Positions 1-6,705 are shown, counted from the first letter of the stretch. The stretch is DNA of 14,851 nt from CAYVUI01 sp964454745 (GCA_964454745.1 CAYVUI010000110.1:1-14851), one strand, 5' to 3'. A program made the numbers and translations. Notes: generated from the sequence alone by a model not told the origin.

Positions 1-165
1 AAAGTGAGCGAAGCGAACGAAACCCCGGGGACAGCATCGGTCGAAGACCGTTTCCTTGATGTTGTGCGCCTCGCACAACATCGTCGAGTCAAAGGCTCGA
101 TAAACCACCATCACAAACCCGCCAACCTTTACATCGCAAATGATCTCGTAACCAACTGTGCCCAT
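1..165 (-). CDS. possible 5' end of a divergent gene, cut by the window edge
   Basis: The minus strand is open from an ATG at 165 to the window edge (55 codons), starting MGTVGYEIICDVKVGG and continuing through a later in-frame ATG at 111. A TAA lies immediately upstream of the first ATG, so 165 is the earliest start. No Shine-Dalgarno sequence is visible. The residue mix looks protein-like, but I do not recognise a family. The plus strand is also open here, from base 1 to a TAA at 169-171, so it could instead hold the C-terminal 56 residues of a gene to the left. The two readings exclude each other in practice. If the minus reading is right, the 166-589 gap is a divergent control region shared with tsaD. 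Confidence 0.2.
   Translation of the reverse strand, partial: MGTVGYEIICDVKVGGFVMVVYRAFDSTMLCEAHNIKETVFDRCCPRGFVRFAHF
58..82. repeat. perfect 10-bp inverted repeat (hairpin)
   Basis: GATGTTGTGC (58-67) and GCACAACATC (73-82) are exact reverse complements around a 5-base loop. Two shorter hairpins sit beside it: CGGTC-gaa-GACCG at 38-50, and TCGAG/CTCGA arms just downstream. No T-run follows on either strand, so this is not a normal intrinsic terminator. It lies inside the two competing open frames at the left edge. Confidence 0.5.
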
Positions 166-172
166 TTATAAT

Positions 173-282
173 AAAAAATCTGAGATAATCTGTGCCATCT
201 GTGGCTCAAAAATTTATAGAAATCCCTTTCGCCGAAGGCGGAAAAATCAGCGAGAATCTGCGCCATCAGCGTTTCAAAAAAA
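173..282. repeat. degenerate direct repeat of ATCTG-type units, 68-bp offset
   Basis: The segment starting near 179 and the segment starting near 247 align without gaps over about 33 bases with roughly 26 matches. Both share the core AATCTG(T/C)GCCATC and run into TCAAAA. Each copy is itself built of three loose 9-10-base units beginning ATCTG or ATCAG. Between them is a small CGCC-gaa-GGCG hairpin. Spurious short open frames across it encode low-complexity peptides and are not credible genes. From memory, similar ATCTGTG-rich intergenic repeats recur in PVC genomes. I cannot confirm that here. Confidence 0.45.
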
Positions 283-287
283 CAGCC

Positions 288-303
288 CCGGCCGCAAGGC
301 CGG
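288..303. other. GC hairpin with GNRA tetraloop
   Basis: CCGGCC (288-293) and GGCCGG (298-303) pair exactly around GCAA, a GNRA tetraloop. It is followed by a C- and T-rich stretch (304-357) with no clean T-run, so a terminator role is weak. It could be the stem of a structured RNA or a REP-like element. Confidence 0.35.
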
Positions 304-399
304 ATTCCACACTCTCCTTTCAACTTTCCACTATCTCCCCACTGGCCCAAAGGCCGCCCCCCCGGGCCGCCCAAGCCTGCCGAAATTCCGGAAGAAAAA

Positions 400-532
400 A
401 TCGTACAAGTGTATGATACATTTGTACTATAAAATTCGTACACTTGTACGATTTGATTCTACATAAATGTCGATTTACCAGAAACCACCACAATAATGTA
501 TCGAAACTCCATAATTCATACATTTGTACGAT
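400..532. promoter_or_regulatory. array of four 18-bp palindromic operators upstream of tsaD
   Basis: Four copies fit the dyad ATCGTACA-NN-TGTACGAT. They lie at 400-417 (ATCGTACA AG TGTATGAT), 413-430 (ATGATACA TT TGTACTAT, sharing 5 bases with the first), 435-452 (TTCGTACA CT TGTACGAT) and 515-532 (TTCATACA TT TGTACGAT). Centres are about 13, 22 and 80 bases apart, so the second and third are two helical turns apart. Weaker half-sites lie near 459-475 and 496-504. The repeated symmetric half-site is what a dimeric helix-turn-helix or ribbon-helix-helix regulator would bind. The regulator is not in the window. The region is AT-rich, so an origin-type repeat is the alternative. Confidence 0.6.
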
Positions 533-554
533 TCACACTTCCGGCACAAAAAAA

Positions 555-583
555 TTGACCCCAACCTGCATTTTCCGTACTAT
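555..583 (+). promoter_or_regulatory. sigma-70-type promoter of the tsaD operon
   Basis: A -35 box TTGACC (555-560) and a -10 box TACTAT (578-583) are separated by exactly 17 bases. Transcription would start about 6-8 bases after the -10 box, at about 589-591, which is the A of the tsaD ATG at 590. No Shine-Dalgarno sequence lies upstream of that ATG, which agrees with a leaderless mRNA. The nearest operator copy ends at 532, about 22 bases upstream of the -35 box, a position that suits an activator or looping repressor. Confidence 0.5.
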
Positions 584-589
584 ATATTC

Positions 590-1624
590 ATGACACAACC
601 GGTACACATTCTGGGCATCGAGACCAGTTGCGACGAAACAGCCGCCGCCGTCGTCACCGACGGCCACGAAATCAACGCCAGCGTCGTCGCCTCGCAGACC
701 GACCTGCACGAGCGGTACGGCGGCGTTGTGCCCGAAATCGCCTCCCGTGCCCATATTGAGCGGATCTACCCCGTCGTGCAGGATACCCTCACACAGGCCG
801 ATATGACCCTCGACGACATCACCGCGATCACCGTCGCCAACGAGCCGGGCCTGTCAATCGCCCTGATCGTCGGCGTCACCGCGGCCAAAACCCTCGCTTT
901 CATGACTAAAAAGCCGCTTATTGCCGTCAATCACGTACATGCGCACTTTCAGTCCGCCCTGATCGACGACCCCAGGCTCGAAATGCCCGCCATCGCCCTG
1001 ATCGTATCCGGCGGCCACACAAACATTTACACCGCCCAGTCGCCTTTGGGCCTTACCCGCATCGGCCGCACCATCGACGACGCCGCGGGCGAAGCGTTTG
1101 ACAAAGTCGCCGCGATCCTCGGCCTGCCCTACCCCGGCGGCCCGAGTATCGAAAAATGCGCCAAAAACGGCGATCCCAGTGCGATAAAGTTCCCACGGTC
1201 CATGCTGGACAAGGACAACTTTGATTTCTCCTTTAGCGGCCTCAAAACCGCAGTTTTGTATCACTGCCAGGGTCAGGACATGAAAACGCCCTCGCAGGTC
1301 GGCAATATGACCCCGCAGCAAATCGCGGACATCGCAGCCTCTTTCCAGGCCGCGGCCGTCGAGATTCTGACTGAAAAAACCCGCCGGGCCGCTAAGGCCA
1401 ACCGGGCCAAAACCGTCCTGCTTGGCGGCGGCGTCGCAGCCAATACCGCCCTGCGGGAGGCCATGAACCGGATGTGCGAAGACGAGAATATGAACCTGCG
1501 GGTCGCCCCGAAAAAGCTCTGCACCGACAACGCCGTGATGATCGCGTCGCTGGCGTATTACAAGTACAAGGCCGGGCTGTTCGCGGATATGAGCCTCGAG
1601 GCCAGTGCCACAGCCAAAGAATAA
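590..1624 (+). CDS. tsaD: tRNA N6-adenosine threonylcarbamoyltransferase TsaD
   Basis: TsaD (Kae1/YgjD, ASKHA fold) transfers threonylcarbamoyl from threonylcarbamoyl-AMP to A37 of ANN-decoding tRNAs in the cytoplasm, with TsaB and TsaE. The 344-residue protein has the family's usual length and motifs: GIETSCDETAAAVV at 9-22, the metal-binding pair H115 and H119 in NHVHAHF, SGGHT at 140-144, DDAAGEAFDK at 163-172, FSGLKTA at 215-221, GGGVAAN at 279-285, and the third metal ligand D313 in CTDNAVM. I chose the ATG at 590 because GIETS should lie near the N terminus. An in-frame ATG at 524 would add 22 unrelated residues and would place the promoter inside the gene. It is the first gene of a three-gene operon, with larB 9 bases downstream. 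Its third codon positions are C-rich, unlike the G-rich nnrD. Confidence 0.96.
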   Translation: MTQPVHILGIETSCDETAAAVVTDGHEINASVVASQTDLHERYGGVVPEIASRAHIERIYPVVQDTLTQADMTLDDITAITVANEPGLSIALIVGVTAAKTLAFMTKKPLIAVNHVHAHFQSALIDDPRLEMPAIALIVSGGHTNIYTAQSPLGLTRIGRTIDDAAGEAFDKVAAILGLPYPGGPSIEKCAKNGDPSAIKFPRSMLDKDNFDFSFSGLKTAVLYHCQGQDMKTPSQVGNMTPQQIADIAASFQAAAVEILTEKTRRAAKANRAKTVLLGGGVAANTALREAMNRMCEDENMNLRVAPKKLCTDNAVMIASLAYYKYKAGLFADMSLEASATAKE

Positions 1625-1633
1625 GAGAAAGCC

Positions 1634-2404
1634 ATGACACCCGAACAGATCGAAAAACTGCTTAACCAGGTCAAAAACGGCGAAATGAACGTCGCCGCCG
1701 CCGCAGAGAAATTGCGTTCGCTGCCGTTTGAGGACCTCGAATTTGTCAAGGTGGACCATCACCGGGCCCTGCGTTGCGGATTCGCCGAGGTGATTTTCTG
1801 CCCGGGCAAGACGGATGAGCAGATCGCCTCGATTTTTGAGCGGATCGCCCGCACCGGCAGCAATGTGCTCGCAACCCGCGCCCGGCAAAGCGCTTACGAA
1901 TTGGTCCGAGCAAAATATCCTGATGCGGTATGGGACGAGCAGGCAAAGGGAATCCTGCTCATGCAGACCCAGCCGGCGCCCAGCGAGGGGAAAATCGCGA
2001 TTGTGACCGGCGGAACCTCGGATCTGCCCGTCGCGGCCGAGGCGAAACTGACCGCGCAGGCGATGGGCCAGCAGGCGGATTTAATCTGCGACGTCGGCGT
2101 GGCGGGGCTTCACAGGCTCCTGCCGCATGTGCAACCCCTTCAGCAGGCCAACGTAATCATCGCGGTGGCGGGTATGGAGGGTGCATTGCCCAGCGTGGTG
2201 GCGGGCCTGGTGAACTGCCCGGTGATCGCGGTGCCGACCAGCGTGGGCTACGGCGCGGGGCTAAACGGCATTGCGCCGCTTCTGGCGATGCTCAATAGTT
2301 GCGCTTCGGGGGTTACGGTCGTGAATATCGACAACGGATTCGGGGCCGGGTACGCAGCGAGCCTGATCAACGCACAGATTTGCCGGAAACGGAGCGAGAA
2401 ATAA
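1634..2404 (+). CDS. larB: pyridinium-3,5-biscarboxylic acid mononucleotide synthase LarB
   Basis: LarB starts synthesis of the nickel-pincer nucleotide cofactor of lactate racemase and other LarA-type enzymes by carboxylating and hydrolysing nicotinic acid adenine dinucleotide. The 256-residue protein has the family layout: a helical N terminus, DHHRALRCGFAEVIFCPGKT at 41-60, then a PurE-like domain with VTGGTSDLPVAAEA (124-137), DVGVAGLHRLL (153-163), VAGMEGALPSVV (178-189), VPTSVGYGAG (200-209) and MLNSCASG (219-226). The cysteine C223 in the last motif matches the residue known to bond the substrate in this family. The C-terminal NIDNGFGAGYAA is also typical. A weak GAGA-type ribosome site precedes the ATG. 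No larA, larC or larE is in the window, so its partners must lie elsewhere. Its stop overlaps the nnrD start by one base. Confidence 0.94.
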   Translation: MTPEQIEKLLNQVKNGEMNVAAAAEKLRSLPFEDLEFVKVDHHRALRCGFAEVIFCPGKTDEQIASIFERIARTGSNVLATRARQSAYELVRAKYPDAVWDEQAKGILLMQTQPAPSEGKIAIVTGGTSDLPVAAEAKLTAQAMGQQADLICDVGVAGLHRLLPHVQPLQQANVIIAVAGMEGALPSVVAGLVNCPVIAVPTSVGYGAGLNGIAPLLAMLNSCASGVTVVNIDNGFGAGYAASLINAQICRKRSEK

Positions 2405-3270
2405 TGGCGGATACCAGGCATATTGACGACATTGCCCGACTGCCAATGAGGCAGCAGGATTCGCATAAAGGCATCTACGGCAGGGTTTTAGTGATCGCCG
2501 GATCGCGCGGGATGACCGGGGCGGCTGCGCTTACGGGCGAATCGGCACTGAAATCCGGCGCGGGCCTGGTGAAGGTGGCGTGCCCGCAATCTTGTGTGGA
2601 TGGGGTTGCGGGGATGTTTGCGTGCTATACCACTGCGGGCCTGTCGGATAGTGGAGGTGTGCTGTCGCGAAATGCGGTGGGCAAGGTATTAGACCTGGCG
2701 GGTGAAAATGACGTGGTCGCGATGGGGCCTGGGATCACAACCTCGGACGGGGCAAGGAGTTGCGTGGAGGCATTGCTCAAAATGGATATCCGGCTGGTAC
2801 TGGATGCCGATGGTCTAAATTGCCTGGCAGTACTGAAAACGGCCATTTTGCCGATCCGGGCAAAGCTGGTGATTACACCGCATCCGGGGGAATTTGCGAG
2901 ATTGTGGAAGAGTTTTTCACGAAAATCCATGCCGGAAGGGCGGATGGACCAGGCGGTTGAGCTGGCGAAACTGCTTGGCTGTACGGTGGTGCTAAAGGGT
3001 GCGCAAAGCGTTGTATGTAATGCAGATAGCGTGGTTTACGTGAACGATACGGGCAACCCGGGCATGGCGACCGGCGGTACGGGGGATGTGCTGACCGGGG
3101 TGATCGCGGCACTGATGGGCCAGGGCATGAGTGATTTTGACGCGGCGGCGTTTGGGGTATATATCCACGGATTGGCGGGTGATATCGCGGCTGGGGAGAT
3201 GGGGGAGATCTCGATGACCGCGAGGGATTTGCTGGATCATCTGCCAGCGGCGTTCGTCCGAGCGTTGTAA
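2404..3270 (+). CDS. nnrD: ADP/ATP-dependent NAD(P)H-hydrate dehydratase (YjeF C-terminal type)
   Basis: This cytoplasmic repair enzyme restores NADH and NADPH from their hydrated, inactive S-forms with nucleotide hydrolysis. The 288 residues form a single ribokinase-like domain: HKGIYGRVLVIAGSRGMTGA at 21-40, the glycine turn GPG at 108-110, DADGLN at 134-139, TPHPGEF at 158-164, VLKG at 196-199 and the nucleotide-binding NPGMATGGTGDVLTG at 218-232. The YjeF N-terminal epimerase domain (NnrE), often fused to it, is absent, and none is seen nearby. I chose the ATG at 2404, which overlaps the larB stop as TAATG with GGAG 9 bases upstream. An in-frame ATG at 2299 would extend into larB. Translational coupling to larB is likely. 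Both enzymes act on pyridine dinucleotides, which may explain the pairing. No clear terminator follows the stop. Confidence 0.94.
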   Translation: MADTRHIDDIARLPMRQQDSHKGIYGRVLVIAGSRGMTGAAALTGESALKSGAGLVKVACPQSCVDGVAGMFACYTTAGLSDSGGVLSRNAVGKVLDLAGENDVVAMGPGITTSDGARSCVEALLKMDIRLVLDADGLNCLAVLKTAILPIRAKLVITPHPGEFARLWKSFSRKSMPEGRMDQAVELAKLLGCTVVLKGAQSVVCNADSVVYVNDTGNPGMATGGTGDVLTGVIAALMGQGMSDFDAAAFGVYIHGLAGDIAAGEMGEISMTARDLLDHLPAAFVRAL

Positions 3271-3841
3271 CAAAGCATCGATAACAGACATGCCAAGTCG
3301 CGATTCAAGCGCACGTTTGAAAAATTCAAACAAGTGTTTGAATCTATTTATATTTCATCCAGAATGCATAAATTCCCGTGAAAAATAACCACTTGGTGGC
3401 TGAAAATCAACCACCTGGTGACAGATTTTCACAGAAGACTTTCTGGTAAGTATTTGCATTGCACAGGGGATTTGTTTGATTGATTGTATAAAAAAGAGGC
3501 TTTCAGGTGAGGGTAAAGGAGGAATGTTTGCTGTATTAGATAAACCTGTTTCTATTTCGGAAGAAGTGGGCTTTGGGGAGCTTTTTTTCGTCCGATAAGT
3601 CTGTGCTATTGGAAAAGTTTGTTCTGTTTGGATGCTCATGATTTACGGCCGGCCGTGTTGGGCTGTAAAGGGGGTGTTTTTTTCGGACTCTGTGCAAAAA
3701 ACTTCATAATTGTAGATTTTCCAGATGTTTGAATACTAAGCTGGCGATATGGGGTTAGCCGGCTTTTTAGGATGCATTTCTAAAGTGACGGCTGCACATT
3801 GGGATGAAACAAGACATGAATATGAACTGAAAGGTAACAGC
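3271..3841. other. non-coding gap upstream of the chemoreceptor
   Basis: No credible gene lies in this 571-base gap. A 94-codon minus-strand frame at 3355-3639 has no family resemblance and no ribosome site. The gap holds a hairpin GTTTGAA-aaa-TTCAAAC (3315-3331), with extra GTTTGAAT copies at 3336-3343 and 3727-3734, the tandem dyads at 3387-3420, and a perfect 12-base palindrome ACGGCCGGCCGT at 3645-3656. TCCGATAA at 3591-3598 resembles the -10 part of a flagellar sigma-28 promoter, but the matching -35 part (TAAAG-like) is absent at the right distance. No convincing sigma-70 promoter for the chemoreceptor stands out. Confidence 0.5.
3387..3420. promoter_or_regulatory. tandem operator-like dyads with 22-bp period
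   Basis: AACCACTTGGTG (3387-3398) and AACCACCTGGTG (3409-3420) are 11/12 identical and exactly 22 bases apart, two turns of the helix. Each contains a dyad around a 3-base centre, CCAC-ttg-GTGG in the first and CAC-ctg-GTG in the second. The following bases, ctgaaaatc and acagatttt, are loosely similar as well. This is the usual look of a site bound cooperatively by two dimers on one face of DNA. It sits about 420 bases upstream of the chemoreceptor ATG and about 120 bases after nnrD, so its target gene is uncertain. Confidence 0.4.
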
Positions 3842-6631
3842 ATGAAGAACATGAAATTGTCCACGAAGTTATTGGTAGCATTTCTGGCTGTGGGTGTTTT
3901 GCCCGCGGGAATTATCGGGATGATCGCATTGACGAAATCGTCGAATGCGCTTGAGCATCAGAGCTACAACCAGTTGATCTCGATGCGGGATGTGAAGAAG
4001 AGCCAGATTGAGTCATTCTTCAATGAACGTGAGGGTGACCTGAGAGTGCTTACGGAAAACGTTGCGGTACTTCGCCAGGAGGCATTTAAGAAGCTTGCCG
4101 TGGTTCAGGATTTGAAAAGTACAGCAGTGGAAGATGTCTTTGCCGGCATGCAGCATGATGTGTTTTCCGGGGCGTTGTCTAAAGAGGCACATGATTTTAC
4201 CGCGGAGCTGGATGAATTTGTCGCAGGCCAGAAACTGAGCGAAACAGATTCATTGAATGTCAAAACGACGGAATATAACGAACTCTGGGAAACATGCGAT
4301 CATTACCTGGGCAAGTATGTTCGGCAGTACGGGTATTATGATGTCTTCCTGATCAGTGCTAAGAGCGGGATTGTTCTTTATACGAATTGTCGTGAGAGTG
4401 ACCTGGGTGCGAATCTTCGTCACGGGCCGCTCAAGGAAGAGGGGCTTGGGATTGTTTTCTCGGAAGTGATGCGCAGCAATGAGCTTTGTGTAACCGATTT
4501 TGCTCCTTATTCACCGAGTAATGGTGCAATGGCATCGTTTATGGGTTCGCCGGTGAAGGACAAGGCAGGCAATGCGGTTGCGGTTTTTGCACTTCAGCTT
4601 CCAACGGATCCGCTGAACAAGATCGTCCAGGCGCGTGCGGGTATGGGAAAATCGGGTGAGACGTACCTAGTGGGCAAGCATGACGGCAAGATCAGTTTCC
4701 GCTCGGATATGCTGACGATGGGCGACGGCAAGTACGTGGTCGGGTACCCGATTTCGACGGAATATATCAACCAGGCGCTGGCGACAAAAGACGCATCGTT
4801 TCATGAGATCTTTACGGACAGTTCCGGTAACCTGGTGATGATCGCCGCGGATCATCTTTCTCTTGCCGGGCTGGACTGGGCGTGCATTACCAAGATGAAC
4901 TTTGAAGAGGCGATTTCACTTCAGCTCGATGGGAATTCGGAAGATTTCTTGACGAAATATAATAATATGTACGGGTATTATGACCTGTTTTTGATTGCCC
5001 CTTCTGGGCAGGTGTTCTATTCCGTCTGTAAAGAGGCGGATTACCAGACGAATATGGTTAACGGAAAGTACAGCTCTTCGAACCTGGGCAAGCTGGTACG
5101 GCAGGTGCTTGATACGAAGGAATTTGGGCTGGCGGATTTTGCGCCTTATGCCCCGAGCAATGGGACGCCTGCTGCGTTTATCGCTCAGCCGGTGGTGAAC
5201 CACGGCAAGGCGGAACTGGTTGTTGCACTGCAGTTGTCTCTTGGGGCGATCAATAAGATTATGCAGCAGCGTGCGGGGATGGGTGAAACCGGTGAAACGT
5301 ACCTGGTGGGTCCGGACCTGCTGATGCGCAGTGATTCGTACCTGGATCCGGAAGGGCACTCTGTAGAGGCGTCCTTTGCGGGTACGATTGCCAAGAACGG
5401 CTGTGATACCGAAGCGGCGCGTAAGGCGCTGGCGGGTACGACAGAGGTGAAAGTTATCAAGGATTATAACGGTGCGGATGTGCTTAGTGCGTATACGCCG
5501 GTTACGGTTGGTGATACGAAGTGGGCCCTTTTGGCCGAAATTGACAAGGGCGAGGCGTTTGCCGCCCGTGACGCGATTGTCTGGATGATGAGCGTGGTTT
5601 CGGGGATTTCCATCGCGTCGATCATTGCGGTTGCCCTGTGGATTACACGGAGCATTACCAAGCCGATCAATGTAATTATCTCCGGTCTGACCGAAGGTGC
5701 GGAGCAGGTGGCCGCGGCTTCGAGCCAGGTATCGTCTGCATCGCAGAGCCTGGCGGAAGGGGCGACGGAACAGGCAGCCGGCCTGGAAGAGACCTCTTCG
5801 AGCCTGGAAGAGATGTCTTCGATGACCAAACAGAATGCCGAGAACGCCCAGCAGGCCAATACGCTTTCTGATGAGGCCAAGCGAAGCGCGGACAGCGGCA
5901 GTGCGGCGATGGAAAAGATGAATACGGCGATCCAGGATATCCAGAAATCGTCCGATGAGACGGCCAAGATCATCAAGGTGATCGATGAGATCGCGTTCCA
6001 GACGAACCTGCTGGCATTGAATGCGGCGGTAGAGGCGGCCCGTGCGGGTGAGGCCGGCAAAGGCTTTGCCGTGGTCGCCGAAGAAGTACGCAACCTGGCG
6101 ATGCGAAGTGCCGAAGCGGCGAAGAATACATCGGATATGATCCAGGAGTCGGTCAAGAACTCGAATAACGGCGTGGAGATCGCAGAAGAGGTCGGAAAAT
6201 CTCTTGGTGATATCGTGACCGGTATCAGCAAGACCAGTGACCTGGTCAGTGAGATTGCGGCGGCATCGAGCGAACAGGCCCAGGGCATCGAGCAGGTGAA
6301 TACGGCTGTGACGCAGATGGACAAGGTGACCCAGCAGAACGCGGCCAATGCCGAGGAAAGCGCGAGTGCTTCCGAGGAACTGAGCGCCCAGGCTGAGTCG
6401 ATGAACCAGATCGTCAATGACCTGGCCCGGCTGGTTGGCGGCAGTGCGGCTGACAAAGCATCCGCCGGTTATGGATCGAGTCGTTCGGTAGGAAAAAAGC
6501 TGTCATCGACGGATCAGATGTACCATGATATTTCTCAAAAGCAGGGAAAGGCTCCCAAAGAAACCGGTGCAAAGGTTTCCGGTCAGGCCGCATCCTCCAA
6601 TCACATTGATTTTGAGGAATTTAATGAGTAA
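3842..6631 (+). CDS. methyl-accepting chemotaxis protein with two tandem Cache sensor modules
   Basis: This is an inner-membrane chemoreceptor that would control CheA/CheW. The start at 3842 has AAAGG about 7 bases upstream and puts transmembrane helix 1 at residues 9-30. An ATG at 3749 would add 31 unsupported residues. The large periplasmic part contains two homologous modules, about 143-356 and 365-572, each with GYYD-FLI (164, 378), DFAPY-PSNG (219, 432), an ALQL strand (250, 462) and RAGMG-(S/T)GETYLVG (265-278, 477-490). Both look like double-Cache folds. Helix 2 is at about 577-602, followed by a very short HAMP-like segment (603-620) and a long coiled-coil signalling domain whose tip EIAFQTNLLALNAAVEAARA (716-735) is canonical. 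A flexible tail ends in DFEEF (923-927), fitting the aromatic pentapeptide that docks CheR or CheB. No other che gene is nearby. The ligand is unknown. Confidence 0.93.
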   Translation: MKNMKLSTKLLVAFLAVGVLPAGIIGMIALTKSSNALEHQSYNQLISMRDVKKSQIESFFNEREGDLRVLTENVAVLRQEAFKKLAVVQDLKSTAVEDVFAGMQHDVFSGALSKEAHDFTAELDEFVAGQKLSETDSLNVKTTEYNELWETCDHYLGKYVRQYGYYDVFLISAKSGIVLYTNCRESDLGANLRHGPLKEEGLGIVFSEVMRSNELCVTDFAPYSPSNGAMASFMGSPVKDKAGNAVAVFALQLPTDPLNKIVQARAGMGKSGETYLVGKHDGKISFRSDMLTMGDGKYVVGYPISTEYINQALATKDASFHEIFTDSSGNLVMIAADHLSLAGLDWACITKMNFEEAISLQLDGNSEDFLTKYNNMYGYYDLFLIAPSGQVFYSVCKEADYQTNMVNGKYSSSNLGKLVRQVLDTKEFGLADFAPYAPSNGTPAAFIAQPVVNHGKAELVVALQLSLGAINKIMQQRAGMGETGETYLVGPDLLMRSDSYLDPEGHSVEASFAGTIAKNGCDTEAARKALAGTTEVKVIKDYNGADVLSAYTPVTVGDTKWALLAEIDKGEAFAARDAIVWMMSVVSGISIASIIAVALWITRSITKPINVIISGLTEGAEQVAAASSQVSSASQSLAEGATEQAAGLEETSSSLEEMSSMTKQNAENAQQANTLSDEAKRSADSGSAAMEKMNTAIQDIQKSSDETAKIIKVIDEIAFQTNLLALNAAVEAARAGEAGKGFAVVAEEVRNLAMRSAEAAKNTSDMIQESVKNSNNGVEIAEEVGKSLGDIVTGISKTSDLVSEIAAASSEQAQGIEQVNTAVTQMDKVTQQNAANAEESASASEELSAQAESMNQIVNDLARLVGGSAADKASAGYGSSRSVGKKLSSTDQMYHDISQKQGKAPKETGAKVSGQAASSNHIDFEEFNE

Positions 6632-6681
6632 TGAATAAGCTCCCAGTTTTATGTTAAGAAATCCCAATTTCTTATGAAGGG

Positions 6682-6705
6682 AAGGCCGGTTTATGCCGGC
6701 CTTTT
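6682..6705 (+). terminator. intrinsic terminator of the chemoreceptor gene
   Basis: AAGGCCGG (6682-6689) pairs exactly with CCGGCCTT (6696-6703) around TTTATG and runs into TTTTC. It lies about 50 bases after the chemoreceptor stop. Its 3' half is part of the ~72-bp sequence repeated after the porin gene. Confidence 0.75.

Noticed and set aside
400..532. CRISPR-like array
   Set aside because: The repeats are short, palindromic and irregularly spaced, with no uniform spacers, and no cas genes are nearby.
854..1888. 344-codon open frame on the minus strand
   Set aside because: It lies antisense to tsaD and the start of larB, whose motifs are unmistakable. It has no family motif and arises from the C-rich codon use of tsaD.
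3591..3598. TCCGATAA as the -10 box of a sigma-28 chemotaxis promoter
   Set aside because: The expected TAAAG-like -35 box is not 11 bases upstream, where TTTGGGGA is found. It is also 240 bases from the gene.
3355..3639. 94-codon minus-strand frame between nnrD and the chemoreceptor
   Set aside because: No start signal, no domain, and low-complexity Ser/Pro/Lys content.
5464..6456. 330-codon open frame on the minus strand
   Set aside because: Antisense to the chemoreceptor signalling domain. Its Ser/Ala/Leu-rich sequence mirrors the coiled-coil codons.
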